From Apostichopus japonicus (lineage: Eukaryota > Echinodermata > Holothuroidea > Aspidochirotida > Stichopodidae): a stretch of DNA of 64,000 nt. Both the position numbers and the translations under genes were made by a program. The stretch lies in assembly GCF_037975245.1 (NCBI RefSeq), contig NC_092566.1, positions 2,048,001 through 2,112,000 of the forward strand, written 5' to 3'. The notes below the pieces were generated by a model. That model was not told the origin of the DNA and did no database searches. It was given only the letters and a program-made list of their open reading frames with translations. The first letter of the stretch is position 1; each line of letters begins with the position of its first letter. Of the stretch, positions 35,336 through 46,209 are shown piece by piece.

Positions 35336-38300
35336 TATATATATATATATATATAAATAAATCTCTTTTCTTTTTTCTGTAAAACAAGAAAAAATTCATT
35401 GGCCCATTTTTGCGACCCTATTCCAGATAATATTGCCCTTCATTGCAGACATGAATTAATACCAATCCATATTTTTCTTTCTTTCTTTTTGAAAAGGGGA
35501 CGGGGAGGGGGGTTACATGCAAGTGGTTTGGAGAATAAACATTTTAGTTTTCTATTTATTATATATATTTTTTTATTTTTTATTTTTATTTTTGTGCTTT
35601 TATCCAACCCCTTGATTTGCAAACTTTGACTTCGTTCACATTCATATATCACAAAAGATCTCCTTTCTAGGATCATCTACAAAGAAAAGACGTGGTGACA
35701 CTTTTGCAACAAGAGAATATTTCACCATGCTGGAATTTTTTTAATTGGCTGAAGGTCTAAATTAATAAATATATGCATTGGAATCTGTTTCCAAGGCATT
35801 TAATTATTTGTTCAAACTTTACAGGCTTATACCAGTTGAGGAAAACTTTATGGAAACTTGCTGCTGTAGCTTTTGAAGAGGTCAGCTTAGTGTAACTGAA
35901 TTGCTCGATTCGAGAAGATATAAAGCGTTTATCATGTAGGATATATCAAACAAAACATGGGCAAGACAATTAGAAAGAAAAGGGAATTCATTGTTACAGT
36001 TTCTGCCAGAATATATGAAACAGCAAACGAAAACATACATTAGGCTTGTTCCAGAAGCAAAATATATAGCCAATGCAGGTACATGCATTATAAGTTAATA
36101 ATGAAATATTGTGTGTTGACTTTAAATTTTAGGAGCAATAGTTATAATAATAATAATATTGAGGATTTATAAAGCGCAGATATTTCCATGGATAATGGTG
36201 CTCAAGGTACATCACAATATTACCCTGGTCAATGATAACCTGTCAAACATAGAGACAAATCCCTCAACATAGAAGCGACTAAACAGCCCCCAACTGACAG
36301 GTCTCACAGGTCCCCATATATACACCTGGGTGAATAGAGGCAATGGAGATAAAATGCCTTGCCCAAAGACACAACGTAATGACCTGGCCAGGACTCGCAC
36401 CTGCAAGCCTTAGATCACAAGTCCACTGCCTTAACCACCTGACCACAACGCTCTCAGGAGTAAGGGTGACATCAGCAGAACATCTCCTTTGGAGACGTTG
36501 AAGTGTTAATCGGTGGAGGTTATTCATAGGTTATAACAATGTGCATGTGTCCTTCAGTATGTGTAAATATTATAAAATAAAATGAAACAAAAGCAGATAA
36601 AAAAAGTTAGAAAGTGCGGGATATAATCAGCGAAGCCTCGGATGTGTGTCGCACTGAGAATGTACAGTTATCATGTACTGCAGGAACCAACACATTCACT
36701 GTTTGGTAATGTATCCAGTAATGTATCCATAGAGAACATTAATGTACAGTTCCACAGTCTACATGCCGATGCTCAAGATATTATTTTACTAGTATCACGT
36801 ATCTACATGGCTGACCAAACTGCCACAGAGATCTGAAGAACTATAGCAGATTTTATACACACAATCATAGAGCCTTCTGTTATATTTGAGAAACAGAATT
36901 TAAAAATCTTACAACTGGTATACAAATTTGCAGAACAATCTAACTCCTTATTGCTAGGAATATAGTCTGTTTGATTTCTTTCGAATATGGACTGACTTTA
37001 AAGGAGGATGAATAATGTACGGTAGTTGTTGCATTACTATTGGACTATTATTTTAAGGCGTCAAATCACCATGGTAACATAAGTCTCCCAGTCCTTACTT
37101 TATTCAAGATCTGCATGTATTCCTGAGACATTATGTCACCATGAAATTATATCTGTATCCAGGAAGAATGCTCGTTTCTTACAACCACAACATGATTAAG
37201 TAGTCGCCAAAATCATAGCAAAAAGAGCCATGCGAGATATTTACATGTAGATTTGAAATTGCCAAAAGAAAATTAAATTAAATTAAAACACATAGTTAAT
37301 ATTTTCATGCATTATTTCATGCAGAGTTATGCAATTAAACACATTCAGCAACTTTTTTATTTATAGTGCATTTTTTGTAAGGTGGCAAAGAAAAATTCAG
37401 CTAGCAAACTTATTTGGCTGCCCATGCAATTTTTACCTCTGACATCATTTGAACACCACCAGAAGATGCTATTATGTTACCATGAGAGATCATGGCACCT
37501 TTAGGACTTCCTGACGATCAAATGAATTTATTCAATTTAAATGAGTAGAGAGACTCATGCATATTAACATCTTGTGAAGAACTATATCTTACATTCACAA
37601 AATTCAGACGACAAAATAAATTGTTTATATAGTATGATGATATGATGAATACTTTTGTAAACCATTTTAAATCTTTAAAATGGAAAGAAATTTTCTTTTT
37701 AAATTGCTTCAGCCCTTTATTATAAATCAAAATATTGAGGCTTAGTAATTACTACAGTTGATTTCAAAATCTTCTGCAAAGATGCATTCATTTCTTTCTG
37801 TACAAAAAATAAATACTTATATAAATAAATAATAAATATTTACTCCTTCTGATCAACTTTGTCAGTTCAAATTCACCAACTTTAAGACAAATTTAGCAAT
37901 TTCATGAGCAAGAAATTTCTATTTGAGTACAATCAAGATCAGCAGACATAATTGTTTGTTTTTACCACAGATAACGTGTGATTAATCGGTGATACTTCTG
38001 TTGATACATATTTATATATACATATATGTATTCTTGCAAAAAATAAATGAAAAATATGGAGTAAAAGCAAAAAGAATCTCTCACAAAGTGGAAACCCTCA
38101 CCTGTTGTACCACTGGTATAACAGATGGTATATAGATCCTCAGGTTTTGGAGGCTACAAATGAAAGAGAAATATCATGTTTAACAATACTTTTCAATTTT
38201 AAATAGGAACTGTCAATAGTCATCAACAAACCAATCAAATGTAGTCAACGATTAAATTTGTTGTCCAAACAGTCAATTGGATACCAATTATCTTAATTAT

Positions 38301-41300
38301 CAAATAAAGAGTATCCATATCGTTCTTTTTCAGCTGTTAATAAACATCGTAACCTGGAGACAGATCACATCAAGCTTTCAGTTATTGTTTCTAAGATGGA
38401 GGAGAGTATCTCAGTTTCACATCCCTGTTAGAATCACGCTACAAGGCATTTAGCCTTTGAAGAAGATCCTGCTAGGATTGAAAAGTCATGCCAACTTACT
38501 TTTAAAAATTCTCTAACACAGGCTCTCTAGTGGATAAGCAGTTTGCTAACAGTATTATTTTATTTTGATAAAATGCAAACACACGGCGTTGTAGATTTGA
38601 GTACTAACTATCGCTACTAACCAACAAACAGAACGTGTTGTAGATTTGAGTACTATCACTACTAACGAACGAGGCAAAACACACGGTGTTGCTCTTATCC
38701 AACAGAACAGTGTTGCAGATTTGAATACTGACTATCGCTACTAATGAACGAGGCAAATACACAGTGTTGCTATTATCAAACAGAAAAGTGTTGTAGATTT
38801 GAGTAGTAACTATCGCCACTAACCAACGAGGCCAACACACGGCGTTGCTCTTATCAAACAAAACAGTGTTGCAGATTTGAATACTAACTATCGCTACTAA
38901 TGAACAAACTGAACGTGTTGTAGATTTGAGTACTATCACTACTAACTAACGAGGCAAAACACATGGTGTTGCTCTTATCAAACAAAACAGTGTTGCAGAT
39001 TTGAGTACTATCGCTACTAACTAACAACTGTGTAGAGTACTAACAATCACTACTAACGAACAACGGTGTCATAAACTTACCACAGGATCGAGTAAGTTTT
39101 CTCTCCCAAGCTCCTGCCAAATCAAATGCAGAAATGGAATATGTAATGTCAAGTCCATAGAAATAATTTGAATAGCATTGTCGTTCTCAGAAACATTCCC
39201 ATTCACAAAAAGAAAGATTTAACTAAAGATGCCTGATAAAAAGTTTGTTCCAATGATTCGTTCTAAGTAGGCTTGTAAAATTCATTCTGTTCATCGCAAT
39301 GGTCATCACGGCCAGAAAGTTGGATGATGCACTGCACACCCACACATAGACTGGTGTGCTTTACATTCAGACTGGGGACCTCACTTTTTTTTGTTTCAAT
39401 TGCTCCAATCCATTTACCCTAACCTCAACAAAACCCCTTAATATTAGAACTCTTCTGATGACATGGTGATTCTTTTCCAATCCGAGGACTTTCTTTGTTC
39501 AAGTCCTCAGTCTGAATGCAAAACAAGTGGACATACACACAAACACAGGCAGACACTTACACACACAGGCAGATACATACACACACTATTTCAAATGCTA
39601 AATTACCTTGCTTTCAAAAAGAAGTAAAAACTATCCTGTCATAAATTATTTAATTCTACTTCAATGATCTGTTCTTACCTCCAAGTCTGTAAAGAGTATT
39701 ATTTCTACTTCAGTTTCCTTGGCCTTGTCTTTGACCTCTTGTGTGACCTCTGAAGGAATCATAGCAACCAGTCTTTTAAGTGTCTTTGTATCTGCTGCTC
39801 TCTCTAACAATGCTAGGATCCGTTTGGATGTGTCTGCTACCACAGTCTCTATCTCCCCTTTGGGAGGAAAAGGCAATTTTGGTTTTTAAGTAAAGATTAG
39901 CGGTTAGCAAATTTATTTCTTCTGGTATCTCATAGCACTTCTAGTTTAGGAACAGAGTAAAATGTACTGTTTCATGATATAAGAAATTATTCGAAGTGAC
40001 ATTAAGAAGTAATTTTGTGGATCTGATTTGGTCGATATTTATTCAGTCATCAAACGATACAAATTTTACTAATTAACAGCCACAACCTCAAGAAATAAAG
40101 CTCTATTCAATCAAATTTACCGGCAATGCTGAATCTCTTCAGTTAGACATGGGAAAAGTAATAGAGAACATCAACAGGGTACTTTAAAGAGTGAATCAAA
40201 TTCAAAGGACAGACAATATATGAAATCACTCAAACCTAATGTTGTTCAGAATAAAATATTGCAGCATATAAAACACTAGGGTGCACACAACAAACAAGCA
40301 AGCAAACCTGTGCAGCATACAAACCTAAGAACAGTACCAAACAGACAAACACAGTGTTAAATAATCACTAAGAAGTGCAAGCCTTGACCTCGTTTCAATA
40401 TAAGATTGCTTTTCCGAAGTGTTAATATAAATCTTTTATCGTTTACGACAAATTTTGTGAAATGAATATTCAGATAAAACTTTGAAAAGTCAAGTCTCTT
40501 TCACTTCAAAATAAACTTGCAAAACAATTTTGACAAAGGCATGTGAAGGACGTTTGAACTACTAATGATAGGTTTAAAGTTTATTAATGAAAAAAATTAA
40601 AGCTAATTATATCTCATATCAAGGGATCAAGTGCAAAGATCGACTCCTTCACACATGACCTTTATGACTGCGATAGATAAACAACATCACTACATCCAGT
40701 AAGAGATATTTTCACAGGTTATTTACTTAAATTGATTTGAGCTGTCATTATGCAGTCACAGTTCAATTAGAGCAGTCAATATTTTTGCATCTAATTGGCT
40801 ATCACTTCATAAATGCAAAAGATATATATATATATATATATATATATCTTAATCTTAATTACCCATTTTGAAGAAAGCCGTTACAACCAACGAGTATCAA
40901 CATGACAAACCATTAAACTGTCTGGCATGATAACAATTTCAGCAGATCCTACAAAATTAAGGAATAATTTTAAATATGAACACCAGGTGTAACAGGGTTT
41001 TTTCTTGTTCGGCTGGAATCTTTATCCTTATAAAATACCATGAATATTATGGTTCTGTGTAAGATCATCACAATACATCTTTGTTTCTGTGTAGTAAAAC
41101 ACATCAATTAAACTGAGTATATACCTATCCGATACACTTGCGTACATAGACCACAAGAAAACAAAACTATTGTCTAAGCTTTGCCAGCCGATTTAACAAT
41201 ATGATTGTTATCATAGTATATCATTGTACCATGTAGTACTATATATGCAACAATATCATTGTGGATGTTTTATATGATTACTTCTGATACAATATTATTG

Positions 41301-44300
41301 TATGATACTATGTGAAATGGTTAATACTATATACAACAATATCATTGTGGATGTTTTATATGATTACTTCTGATACAATATTATTGTATGATACTATGTG
41401 AAATGGTTAATACTATATACAACAATATCATTGTGGATGTTTTATATGATTACTTCTGATACAATATTATTGTATGATACTATGTGAAATGGTTAATACT
41501 ATATACAACAATATCATTGTGGATGTTTTATATGATTACTTCTGATACAATATTATTGTATGATACTATGTGAAATGGTTAATACTATATACAACAATAT
41601 CATTGTGGATGTTTTATATGATTACTTCTGATACAATATTATTGTATGATACTATGTGAAATGGTTAATACTATATACAACAATATTATTGTGGATGTTT
41701 TATATTATATTATTCTGATACAATATTATTGTATGATACTATGTGAAATGGGTAATACTATATGCAACAATATTATTGTGGATGTTTGATATTATATTAC
41801 TATGATACAATATTATTGTATGATACTATGTGAATCGGTTGGCTTTGCAGCATTATTTATGAAGACACAGCAGCTGAATATTTGCCTGTAGCAGCTCTTG
41901 TAACATTCTGCCGAAACTGAAGGAGAATTCCGAACAGGACAATGTTGCCATCAATTAATTGTTTATTGCCCATCTGTGCCTCTTAATGTGTTCTGAGTTT
42001 ATTTTGGTTTCAGTTAGCCTCTGATGACGATTCTATTGGGATAGACCCCAGGACCTCTTTTTACTTTCACAGGCTTTTTGAACTAGACAAGCAGTTTGCT
42101 AACAGTTTTTCCTCTCTTTAAATTTTCTTCAAAGCAAATAAATGATGAAGGTGGGTAGAGGCTAGGAGTGGGGTGGAGTGCCATTGAGTTGGGAAATGGA
42201 AAGGTTCGCTTACCTTGGTTAATAATGAATGTGCAGATATCAGGTCCAAGGGTATCGTAGAGGGGTACACTAACCAACGAGTAGATCAGACAGCTTGTTT
42301 CAATAAGTCCCCACTGGTGGAGTAAAGAGTTAAAATAAATACTTGTCAAGTGGTTGAAGAAAGACTTAGTATTGAGTTTAAGCCTCTTAGCATTCCAGGA
42401 ACCATTCTTAGCCAGAGTGCCTACAAGAGGCAAACGGGTAGTCCTACCAATAAACATAGAATAGTTGTTTTTCACAAATCAGAGTCCATCCCCCTGCCTA
42501 AAAAACTCCCTCCTTACCAAACTGATGGTCAGAACTTAGGTTGCAGAAACTAGACATCACATATGTAAGACAAACCACACACTGAACTAGTCCAAATTTG
42601 CTATAGAATCTACAACGCTGCACAGCCTAGGCCCTTATATCAGCTTACAAGTCTCCTCAAAGTCTGAAACATTTCACCACGAATATAAAAATCTGTTCTA
42701 CACTAAACAACTTCAACTTTGTACTTGTAATATTTCTCTTTGAGGTATTTCTTACCTGCAATCTGTTTTGAGCATAAATACCAACTAAGGCTTCCTTTCC
42801 TGGTTCGAGCCCTTTAGCAACGAGTCCTGACCCCAGCCTTTGAGCACTTTCATAAACCTAAGGAAAAAGATGGATGGATGGATAGACCTTTTGACATAGT
42901 CCTGCTCAAGGAGATAATAACTATATTTTGCAGTAAACTCAATTGGTAAAAATGTTTGCACAATAACAAAACAGATGAGCACACCATAGTGTTTTTTTTT
43001 TTATCCTTTTCTTTTCTTTTGATCAAGAAGCTTATTTCTGTTTGCAGAATTCGACCATCACAAGCATCTTGATTACTGTAAAAGACGACATTTGGACATG
43101 TTTCCCCTTTAATGAACTTTGATTTACCGACCAATCTTTTAATATTTTGCTCTTTTCATTATGCAACACGTGTACTATACTGTCAATGGACTTAGTTACT
43201 ACAATGAGAACAACATTTCGCTGGAAAATCATACCTAGACTTTAGAAATAGTTGAGGATTACATGCATAATTCAACAACCGTTTAAGCTCAGGAAAAAGT
43301 ACTGTGCAGTTTTCCTTTCCTTTGCATAGCTCATTGTTACAACCAAAACATAATAAAGACCTCCTTGAGACCTTGATGTATGACGCATTTTTCATGTCAC
43401 TTTTTTCTATAGTATTCGCTAAAAGGAGATGACATATTACACACAGAACCATCATCTTTACTATGCAGTACCGTATGTCTAATAAATACTGGAAATTGAT
43501 ATGCATACCACAATAAACCTGTAGTATTGTTGTACTAGCCTGGCAATTAAATTATCACCAATTTGATATTCTAGATGGATGTAATATGAACCACATATCA
43601 AAGTTTGCAAGGGACAATGCTGTCGATATCTTGTCTATATATATCAAGTGTATAGGGGCTGGCTGATATTCCCTGCAGTGCTGTTCCATTGACTTTGACT
43701 TTGCCTTCATTTTGAATAGCACATCTGGCACATTTGTAGGTAAGTTCACCTATTTCGGTATAAATATCTAACACTGAACATAACGCTCCCAAGCCACTTC
43801 TTCTTTCCCTCACCCCTGCTCATCCCCAACCCCTCCTCTACATTCCCCTTTCTGTACCCCACTATACTACCCATGATGCTCTATGATGAAACTAGACTGA
43901 GGGAGAATACTTACTTCTTTAAAAGACATCCAATCGACTCCTTTGTCCGTGCACTGTCCCATACAATCAGCATCCTCTGATTACATTAACAACAAAGAAA
44001 AGGACACAAAAATGTACATGTTGTTGCGGTTAAAACAAGGAATCGCCTATTATGAGCTACCACAAAATTTCAATAACACAACATATTTGTACCAGTTAAG
44101 TATTGGGTGATTGGCAGGGGGAATACTTTTAAAAAAATGTGACAACTAACCAAAACATAAAATACACTAATTTTCTGTTGCAAAAGCCACTTTTTAATGG
44201 TCTCCAGTCCCTCTTTGAGAAAATAATTTCTTATTCCCAAGGCAATCTACATCAGTGCATAATAGATAAGTGTTACTGTCAATGCAGTTCCTTCAAATTA

Positions 44301-45609
44301 ACAATAGAATGCACATGGAATTTACTCAAATGAATTTCAGTTTGAGTTTTTCTGGTAATCAAACACATCTGAAGATGTCAACACCTATTTTTAGTTTGTT
44401 GCAAAATTGTCATAACAGATAATTACATTCATACGCGAGTCTGTTACTTATGTCATTAAAATTATAAAAGACACTAAATCTAAAGCTACCATGCTGTCAT
44501 AATGGATGTACCAAATCTAGTAAAACAAATCAGGGATCAAGCTCTTATGAGCATTAATTACACCAAAAAAAAGTTACCAACTTTTTATGTCTCTTTTGGA
44601 CATGAAGAGAACTGACACGAATGAACTTGGATGTATCACTTTGTAATGTGGAATATGACTACAAAGTGCAACCATCTACCCTTAGTGCAGATAAAATCAA
44701 GAAATGTCGAGCAAACTTTACCATTTACTTTCAACCCATGCATGAAACTATCATACACAGTGCGGACATCTTCGTATCTGTACTCCATGTACTTCCCATC
44801 CTTCATCAGAGGGGAAACGTGGATATGTTCATCACCCTGGTAAATGAGCAAAACAGGATATTTTCAACCCCCTGTAGTACCAAATTAATTCGCCGACTCA
44901 CATTTCTATTTCAGACCAGCAGGCTACTGCAAACATTATGTAATTTATGTTTGCCTAAAAAAGTCACACAACTTTCCTTAGCACTGATCAAATGTGCATG
45001 TTTAAATTGAGTGCTATCACTCTGTCCATCATAGTGTGCAATTATAGAATGGATGGCCATTTCACAGCTAAACACATCAGACCCATCTAGATACTGTGCA
45101 TGAACAAATACTTTAACAGTACAAGCGTCATATCTTATGACGATATTTCGATAAAAACAATGGCAAATTTGGCAAAATGCAAACATGCCCTTTAATTTTG
45201 CTATCAGCCTTCCAAACTTTGGTGCATAACCGAGTACAACCTCTGAGTACAGTAATGGAGTCCTGTTGGCTAAAACCCTGCTATGCATGTGTTGTTTATA
45301 AAGTCTTGTTTTAATGTCTTGCCACAGGATCACAAAGTAAACATAACAAATGTGCCATAAAACTTGTACTTTTCTACAAACATTCTCATTCCACTATTTT
45401 AACTTAAATGGATGAATCCAGTACTGTAGCATTATGTTAACACTAATTGAGACACTCACTGGTAGCTCAATGGACTGCTTCTTCAAGTCCACCGGTGGTA
45501 CCTGTCTGCCTTTGGTTGACTGTGACATCATGTAAGCTGTCGTCAGGGCAACCGCTCCCAATGCAGTAACAACTAGTGGCTCACTTATCAGTTCTAAAGC
45601 TGCTGACAT
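20227..45609 (-). CDS. Long-chain-fatty-acid--CoA ligase, ACSL1/5/6 type
   Basis: Complete coding set of 22 exons (each listed separately); all phases join and total 2067 bases, 688 aa plus stop (human ACSL1 698, ACSL5 683). The enzyme activates long-chain fatty acids with ATP and CoA through an acyl-AMP. Landmarks in order: N-terminal hydrophobic anchor (residues ~10-27, [17 protein letters not shown]), [18 protein letters not shown], the AMP-binding signature YTSGTTG-x-PKG, the gate segment [56 protein letters not shown] and the C-terminal [14 protein letters not shown]. Likely membrane is ER or mitochondrial outer membrane. The start is the ATG at 45609 because it gives the family length and anchor. 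An upstream non-coding exon is probable. Exon 9 has two versions. Converges with GTF2H5. Confidence 0.95.
21096..21167 (-). CDS. ACSL exon 21
   Basis: 24 codons, [12 protein letters not shown]...GLKSFEQ, phase 0/0, acceptor TTCTTAG, donor GTATGA. Confidence 0.93.
21640..21741 (-). CDS. ACSL exon 20
   Basis: 34 codons, [20 protein letters not shown] onward to CQHK, phase 0/0. Matches the human AIVVPDVETLCSWA region. Confidence 0.93.
22554..22643 (-). CDS. ACSL exon 19
   Basis: 30 codons, [16 protein letters not shown] to VHGESLQ, phase 0/0. Its acceptor and first 11 bases are copied three more times in the upstream intron. Confidence 0.95.
22628..22965 (-). repeat. 81-bp tandem repeat duplicating the exon 19 acceptor
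   Basis: Four copies, with the real splice junction in the first (exon start 22643). Decoy junctions (CTTACAG or TTTACAG before GGTGAATATC) would start exons at 22724, 22804 and 22885. Each unit spans part of the intron, polypyrimidine tract, AG and the start of exon 19. After GGTGAATAT every decoy continues C(T/C)TTAG, so an in-frame TAG follows four codons in. Confidence 0.9.
23222..23275 (-). CDS. ACSL exon 18
   Basis: 18 codons, [18 protein letters not shown], the adenylation-linker motif of the family, phase 0/0. Confidence 0.95.
24185..24301 (-). CDS. ACSL exon 17
   Basis: 39 codons, [19 protein letters not shown] through [14 protein letters not shown], phase 0/0. It carries the fatty-acyl-CoA synthetase signature. 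Confidence 0.95.
25226..25512. repeat. Minisatellite in ACSL intron 16
   Basis: Four to five units built around GTTGAGTCATGGGAAATATG and AATTAGATATCAAATCC, alternating longer and shorter forms (with or without AAATATGG). It ends about 55 bases from the exon 16 donor. Confidence 0.9.
25567..25655 (-). CDS. ACSL exon 16
   Basis: Split Gly codon then [19 protein letters not shown] to DQKGE, phase 1/0. Matches human GHVGAPMPCNLIKLVDVEEM. Confidence 0.95.
25900..26266. mobile_element. MITE family A, copy 2
   Basis: In ACSL intron 15. Same ~367-bp element as at 625-990, with terminal TTAAAGG and CCTTTAA and the arms GAAGACTCGC / GCGAGTCTTC. Confidence 0.85.
26568..26640 (-). CDS. ACSL exon 15
   Basis: 24 codons plus one base, [20 protein letters not shown], the A5-type core motif, phase 0/1. 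Confidence 0.95.
27395..27490 (-). CDS. ACSL exon 14
   Basis: 32 codons, [20 protein letters not shown] to AVGCP, phase 0/0. Matches SSLGGRVRLMVTGAAPVSAT of human ACSL1. Confidence 0.95.
28310..30255. repeat. ~1.9-kb minisatellite in ACSL intron 13
   Basis: About 45-50 units of 37-41 bp with core TTTGAGATTTTGCTCAACCC and a GTAAG(AG)TTACATCGTAAA half. Two subtypes (GAGATTTTG and GAGACTTTG) alternate as an 81-bp dimer over much of the array. A 730-bp block is itself duplicated (for example 28765 matches 29495 and 28908 matches 29638). The array reaches to within a few bases of the exon 13 donor. In transcript sense each unit holds CTTACAGGGTTGAG, resembling a 3' splice site. Confidence 0.95.
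30261..30315 (-). CDS. ACSL exon 13
   Basis: One base plus 18 codons, [18 protein letters not shown], phase 2/0. Matches human GIIRNNSLWDRLIFHKVQ. Confidence 0.95.
31055..31140 (-). CDS. ACSL exon 12
   Basis: 28 codons plus two bases, [20 protein letters not shown] to KADLD, phase 0/2. Confidence 0.93.
31190..31705. repeat. Minisatellite in ACSL intron 11
   Basis: About seven to eight units of 62-73 bp made of CATTAATCAGTCTTAACTAG and CAGTCTTATCTAGTCTTAGG blocks. The internal halves are themselves related (CAGTCTTA twice per unit). Confidence 0.9.
32032..32166 (-). CDS. ACSL exon 11
   Basis: 45 codons, [19 protein letters not shown] to [11 protein letters not shown], phase 0/0. The acceptor CATCCAG is preferred over a nearby TTTTAG because only it keeps the frame and the family spacing. 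Confidence 0.93.
32669..32834. repeat. Large hairpin (fold-back) in ACSL intron 10
   Basis: Two arms of about 75-80 bases, nearly perfect complements, around a ~13-base centre (TCGGCTGCACCTC). The arm core is TTGAAAGATGTAATTTGTTC. Outer parts ACAAATAATGAATGG and CCATTCATTATTTGT also pair. Probably a fold-back MITE. Confidence 0.85.
33773..33853 (-). CDS. ACSL exon 10 (gate exon)
   Basis: 27 codons, with [14 protein letters not shown] at its end, phase 0/0. In mammalian ACSL1/ACSL6 the matching exon occurs in F-gate and Y-gate versions. Only a Y version is visible here. Confidence 0.95.
34875..34948 (-). CDS. ACSL exon 9A (alternative)
   Basis: Two bases plus 24 codons: (G)[16 protein letters not shown]..., ending ATQAACE, phase 1/0, acceptor TGTACTAG, donor GTACTA. 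It completes the AMP-binding signature begun in exon 8 (TSGTTG). It has the same length and phases as exon 9B, so only one can be used per transcript without a frameshift. Confidence 0.93.
35300..35355. repeat. (TA)n microsatellite
   Basis: TA repeat with one GA interruption, in the intron between exons 9A and 9B. Confidence 0.9.
36141..36462 (-). mobile_element. tRNA-derived SINE
   Basis: On the minus strand, a tRNA-like head begins GAGAGCGTTGTGGTCAGG with A-box-like GTGGTTAAGG and B-box-like GGTGCGAGTCC. A body follows with TGTGTCTTTGGGCAAGGCAT and a tail ending in (ATT)n. It lies in the ACSL intron between exons 9B and 9A. Confidence 0.8.
37437..37510 (-). CDS. ACSL exon 9B (alternative)
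   Basis: Two bases plus 24 codons: (G)[17 protein letters not shown]..., ending VQMMSE, phase 1/0, acceptor GATCGTCAG, donor GTAAAA. It has the same length and register as exon 9A, about 2.5 kb upstream in transcript sense. The two share SPKG/NPKG and about ten of 24 residues, so the duplication is old. The key Lys of the signature is kept. Confidence 0.93.
38102..38153 (-). CDS. ACSL exon 8
   Basis: 17 codons plus one base, [17 protein letters not shown](G), phase 0/1. Its last G joins GC of exon 9A or GA of exon 9B, in both cases a Gly codon. Confidence 0.95.
38575..39070. repeat. Minisatellite in ACSL intron 7
   Basis: Seven units with GTTG(T/C)AGATTTGA starts at about 38588, 38637, 38713, 38791, 38868, 38917 and 38993. 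Spacing is about 77 bp with two 49-bp short units. It comes within about 10 bases of the exon 7 donor. Confidence 0.9.
39081..39113 (-). CDS. ACSL exon 7
   Basis: 11 codons, [11 protein letters not shown], phase 0/0, with a good acceptor (GATTTGGCAG) and donor GTAAGT. Matches the human MEDLGRANRR region. Confidence 0.9.
39679..39857 (-). CDS. ACSL exon 6
   Basis: Two bases plus 59 codons, [20 protein letters not shown] to EIILFTDLE, phase 1/0. It replaces the human LVFVDKPEKAKLLLEGV block and is the least conserved coding exon. Confidence 0.9.
40830..40850. repeat. (TA)n microsatellite
   Basis: Short TA repeat in ACSL intron 5. Confidence 0.85.
41200..41840. repeat. 86-bp minisatellite in ACSL intron 5
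   Basis: Seven units with GTGGATGTTTTATATGATTA at 41261, 41347, 41433, 41519, 41605 and 41691, and a diverged one at 41778. Exact 86-bp spacing across six units indicates recent expansion. Each unit holds the palindrome ACAATATTATTGT. Confidence 0.95.
42214..42313 (-). CDS. ACSL exon 5
   Basis: 33 codons plus one base, [20 protein letters not shown] to FIINQ, phase 0/1. VPLYDTLGP is a family hallmark. Confidence 0.95.
42756..42857 (-). CDS. ACSL exon 4
   Basis: 34 codons, [20 protein letters not shown] to GIYAQNRLQ, phase 0/0. Matches human GIFAQNRPE. Confidence 0.95.
43915..43976 (-). CDS. ACSL exon 3
   Basis: Two bases plus 20 codons, [20 protein letters not shown], phase 1/0. DWMSFKE aligns with the human EWLSYKQ. 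Confidence 0.92.
44722..44836 (-). CDS. ACSL exon 2
   Basis: 38 codons plus one base, [20 protein letters not shown] to HGLKVN, phase 0/1. [14 protein letters not shown] aligns with VTTLYEGFQRGIQV. Confidence 0.93.
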
Positions 45610-45617
45610 TCCAGGGT
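45460..45617 (-). CDS. ACSL exon 1 (first coding)
   Basis: Spliced at its 5' end (acceptor GTTTCAG), so an upstream exon exists. The ATG at 45609-45607 opens [20 protein letters not shown] and continues to [19 protein letters not shown] aligns with CDLSMQSVEV. Eight bases before the ATG would be 5' UTR. An extension from an upstream coding exon cannot be excluded. Confidence 0.85.
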
Positions 45618-45734
45618 CTGAAACATTTTCAAGAGCGACAAGCAAAACAAATCGAGTTGTTAATATTGAATATTGCATACTATCAATGAGACAAAAATGA
45701 GTTTTATGCTTTGAAATAGCTGAGACAAATGGAA

Positions 45735-46205
45735 TTGATCATTTTCAATATTAGCTGACCTTTGATAGATTCACATGCCCATTCATGTACTTACTTCTGC
45801 ATTTTTGCATTCTGGTTTTCTACTAAACTAAACCAGTTACAAATGACTGATGGTAAGACGTACTGCGGTCCTGAATATCAAATTAATGCAAGCACTAACT
45901 AACTTTGTATTGTGATCTTATGTTAGGTAAGTTCTTGTACAGTGACACTTTATTGAGGATCACAATTCTATGGAAATTGAGGCCGAACGCATGAACGGTT
46001 TTCTTCAAAGGTTTTGACTGCTATCTTTGTTGCATGTTGAGAAACAATGCATGTAAAGCATGAAGAATTAACGTACCCCTTACACTAATCGTTTTGTTAC
46101 TGTGAATTTCCATTGACAAACCATCATCATTTTCAATATTAGCTTACCTTTGAAAGATTCACATGCCCATTCATTTACTTACTTCAGCATTCTGTCATTT
46201 TCCAT
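45735..46205. repeat. Direct repeat pair in ACSL 5' intron
   Basis: A ~66-bp block with TTTTCAATATTAGC and GATTCACATGCCCATTCAT occurs at about 45739 and again at about 46128, with few changes. Confidence 0.75.
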
Positions 46206-46209
46206 TTAT

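Noticed and set aside
43192-43813. Minus-strand frames with several cysteines in ACSL intron 3
   Set aside because: Overlapping frames compete, none has matching splice sites, and they lie within an intron between well-supported exons 3 and 4.
44911-45333. 140-codon open frame on the minus strand, the longest in the window
   Set aside because: It lies wholly in ACSL coding intron 1, shows no recognisable family, has a long open frame opposite to it on the other strand, and no splice-site support.
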